This document shows, piece by piece, positions 17,317 through 18,816 of a DNA stretch of 18,816 nt; within the stretch, counting starts at the first letter, position 1; the number at the start of each line of letters is the position of its first letter. A program made the position numbers and the translations under genes. This DNA is from Chrysochromulina parva (Eukaryota > Haptophyta > Prymnesiales > Chrysochromulinaceae), in assembly GCA_002887195.1 (NCBI GenBank), contig PJAB01000947.1:1-18816 (forward strand). Reading direction: 5' to 3'. Below the pieces are notes generated by a model. That model ran no database searches. It was not told the DNA's origin and saw only the letters and a list, made by a program, of their open reading frames with translations.

Positions 17317-17598
17317 GGCGAAGTCTCCTGTTCATGAATTACATTCACGAGGGGCTGTTTAAGCGAAGTTTACTGGTGCTTTCAGTAAAAGTGGCTTTTA
17401 CCCTACTTTTACCCTGGATACGGAGGCACGATTCCTTTTACCGTTTTACGCGAATCTTGTGCAGCTGCACACTTTTACCGTCTTACGCCAAAACGGCCCA
17501 CACTTTTACCCTACCCCCACCCTAGTATATTCCTCTCATTCTCTCATACTATCATACTCTCATAGGTTATTTCTCACAGTGCCCCTCGGAATATTTAT
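17293..17598 (-). promoter_or_regulatory. Upstream region of the stefin gene with repeated CTTTTACC motif
   Basis: This 306-base region lies upstream of the stefin (minus) and downstream of the 17599 gene. CTTTTACC occurs on the plus strand at 17395, 17406, 17435, 17472 and 17503, i.e. GGTAAAAG towards the stefin. An inverted GTAAAAG at 17385-17391 pairs with CTTTTAC at 17395-17401 in a 7-bp stem, 3-base loop. The left end also holds CTCTCATACT-like repeats at 17535-17565. Function as a promoter cluster is an inference. Confidence 0.5.
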
Positions 17599-17599
17599 T
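17594..17599 (-). terminator. Polyadenylation signal-like AATAAA
   Basis: The minus strand reads TGAATAAATATT, so an AATAAA hexamer overlaps the last base of the stop codon of the 17599 gene. Whether this organism uses AATAAA is not known from the window. Confidence 0.3.
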
Positions 17600-18560
17600 C
17601 ACGAACGGCGCCTCTTCTCTTTCGATAGTGTTGCGCGGCTTTTGACGAAGCGTGGCGTCTTAGCCCGCTTCGCCTGCGCCCCGACCTTCTGCTTGTCGCG
17701 TGCGGCATGCCTCCCAAAGCTGGATGTGAGCGCCAGGCCATTCGTAAGCGCTGCTCGCTGAAGCGAGCATGACGCCGGCACTCGTTCCAGCGTCTTGCAG
17801 CTCACAGGTTGGGGACCACGACGGTCCAGCCAATCGAACTCGTATTCATCATCTCCGCTCTGGGCTTGCTCCTGATCAAGTTTTGCAGCTGCACGTATTT
17901 GGGCCAGACCGCTGCTTTGAACATGCCCGCCTCGTCGGCGAGTCCGATGGCCTGCACAAAAATATTTTCGTTGGCCAGCATGTAGTAGTTTCCGGTCTTG
18001 ATGGTCATGGTTTGATGGCACCACGGTAGTACGGAGAGGAACGAGGCCTGCTCTCCTTGAGCTGCACGTGCTGCTGCAGCTTCTTTCTTCTCTTGAATAT
18101 TTCTCTCGAAAGCCGACCAGTCCCAGGTGGAAAGGCCATTCTCCATCCCAGATGGAAAGGCGAGCGTCTTGGTTCGAATTTTCATCCATCCTTGCTGAAA
18201 GGAACCGTCCGCCAGTGGCTTCGCGTAGTCTTTGGGTGCACCATAGCACCAATGAAACGCTGGATCCATCTTGAGCTCGCTCTTATCCTTCTTCTTGGGC
18301 TCGCGTTTTGGCTTGTATGGAGGCTTCTTGCTGGGCCCCTCGTCCTCGTCGTCCTCGTCCTCGTCGTCGTCGTCGTCGTCCGACTGCATCTCCACTCCCC
18401 GTTTGTCGAACTCAGCTCCCTTTACCGATCGCCGCCGAACTCTCTTGCCACTCGAGCTTCCGCCGCCGGAGGAGCTCTCGAGTGGCAAGAGCGCGGGATC
18501 AGCCGACTGCGCTTTTGGCAACAGCCACGGCTTCGGATAGTATGGGCCCGGGAAGAAGAC
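17599..18560 (-). CDS. Uncharacterised protein with acidic run and basic tail; 5' end unresolved
   Basis: I do not recognise this family. The main exon (17806 to at least 18560) has a basic patch GKRVRRRSVKG, a long Asp/Glu run (SDDDDDDEDEDDEDEG) and a Lys-rich stretch (KPKREPKKKDK), then a conserved-looking core of ~150 residues starting MDPAFHWCYGAPKDYAKP, with GWMKIRTKTLAFPSG, STWDWSAFE and GNYYMLANENIFVQ. It ends at VVVPN, where a strong donor GTGAGC begins a predicted 86-nt intron (17805-17720, acceptor CATCCAG, phase 2). Exon 2 (17719-17599) adds FGRHAARDKQKVGAQ and a Lys/Arg-rich tail ending KEKRRRS. The charge pattern suggests a nuclear protein. The frame stays open to the window edge without an ATG before M (18389); a 5' exon beginning near 18675 and an acceptor GAGCAG at 18563-18561 are possible. 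Confidence 0.6.
18343..18380. repeat. (GTC/CTC)n trinucleotide tract
   Basis: A run of GTC and CTC triplets that codes the Asp/Glu run of the minus-strand protein. The frame is kept because the unit is three bases. Confidence 0.8.
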
Positions 18561-18686
18561 CTGCTCCGCGGCGGCGTTTTGGGCGTGGTGGATCCCCACA
18601 GGTCGGAGTGGCGACGGACTGGCGACGCACGCTGTTCGCGCACTGAACGCCGCTGGAGCGCGGGCGGAGCGACATTTCGCGTACGG

Positions 18687-18816
18687 ATGGACGCACACGA
18701 AGCGCGCACGGCCGAAGCGCAGCAGCGTGCGGTCGCCGAAGATGAGTTGGCGAGGAGCGCTCTCCGGCAGGCGGAGATCGAGCGGCGCATCGCGGAAGCT
18801 CAGCAGAAGCTGAAGG
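18687..18816 (+). CDS. Start of a coiled-coil protein, cut by the window edge
   Basis: From the ATG at 18687 the frame is open for 43 codons to the edge. It reads MDAHEARTAEAQQRAVAEDE and continues with LARSALRQAEIERRIAEAQQ, a Glu/Ala/Gln/Arg-rich pattern with hydrophobics at heptad spacing, as in coiled coils. The third codon positions are mostly G/C and most codons begin with G or C, like real genes here. The frame is also open upstream of the ATG, so the start may be earlier. Against this call, the minus strand is open here too (containing LIFGDRTLLRFGRARFV) and could be the upstream part of the 17599 gene. No function can be given. Confidence 0.4.
   Translation, partial: MDAHEARTAEAQQRAVAEDELARSALRQAEIERRIAEAQQKLK

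Noticed and set aside
17395..17520. Telomere-like CCCTA/TTTACCC repeat or U5 snRNA loop
   Set aside because: TTTTACCCTA recalls telomeric and U5 loop sequence, but the copies are irregularly spaced and the flanks show no U5 stems or Sm site.
1..18816. Bacterial or viral origin with operons
   Set aside because: Spliceosomal introns confirmed by alignment in four genes, proteasome, LSM4 and stefin genes, and mixed gene orientations show nuclear eukaryotic DNA; no viral hallmark genes are present.

Overview
The window is nuclear DNA from a GC-rich, gene-dense eukaryote, most likely a photosynthetic protist. The evidence for a eukaryote is a 20S proteasome alpha subunit, LSM4, a stefin-type cystatin and a MICAL-type monooxygenase, together with short GT-AG introns of about 80-175 nt that can be placed to the base by family alignment. 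A Deg/HtrA protease with a bipartite N-terminus ending in an AxA-type lumenal signal points to a plastid. A haptophyte or similar alga would fit the GC content and gene style, but the species cannot be fixed from the sequence alone.

Layout, left to right: SGNH/GDSL hydrolase (+, 159-1070); proteasome subunit alpha type-4 (-, 1472-2398, one intron); a divergently transcribed unknown protein with a possible Rdx/SelW-like fold (+, 2770-3966); a spliced proline-rich protein (+, 4725-5415, strand not certain); an intronless six-transmembrane K+ channel with a cyclic-nucleotide-binding-homology domain (+, 5768-8017); a MICAL-like FAD monooxygenase (-, 8576-11696) whose only detected intron is mostly a 10-bp tandem repeat; a lumenal Deg protease (+, 11925-13394); a renalase/amine-oxidase-like FAD protein (-, 14065-15312); LSM4 with two introns, one of them in frame and stop-free (-, 15484-16108); a stefin (-, 16810-17292); an unknown acidic/basic protein (-, 17599 to about 18560); and the start of a coiled-coil protein at the right edge (+, from 18687).

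The genes do not form a pathway; this is ordinary eukaryotic linkage of housekeeping, transport, redox and plastid genes. I see no mobile element, CRISPR array, rRNA or convincing tRNA. The points most worth a second look are the MICAL-like enzyme lacking CH and LIM domains but carrying a ~490-residue disordered N-terminus, its repeat-filled intron, a perfect 17-bp tandem duplication over the stefin start codon that makes an out-of-frame upstream ATG, the cluster of CTTTTACC motifs upstream of the stefin, the unassigned acidic/basic protein, and the 2770-3966 protein.
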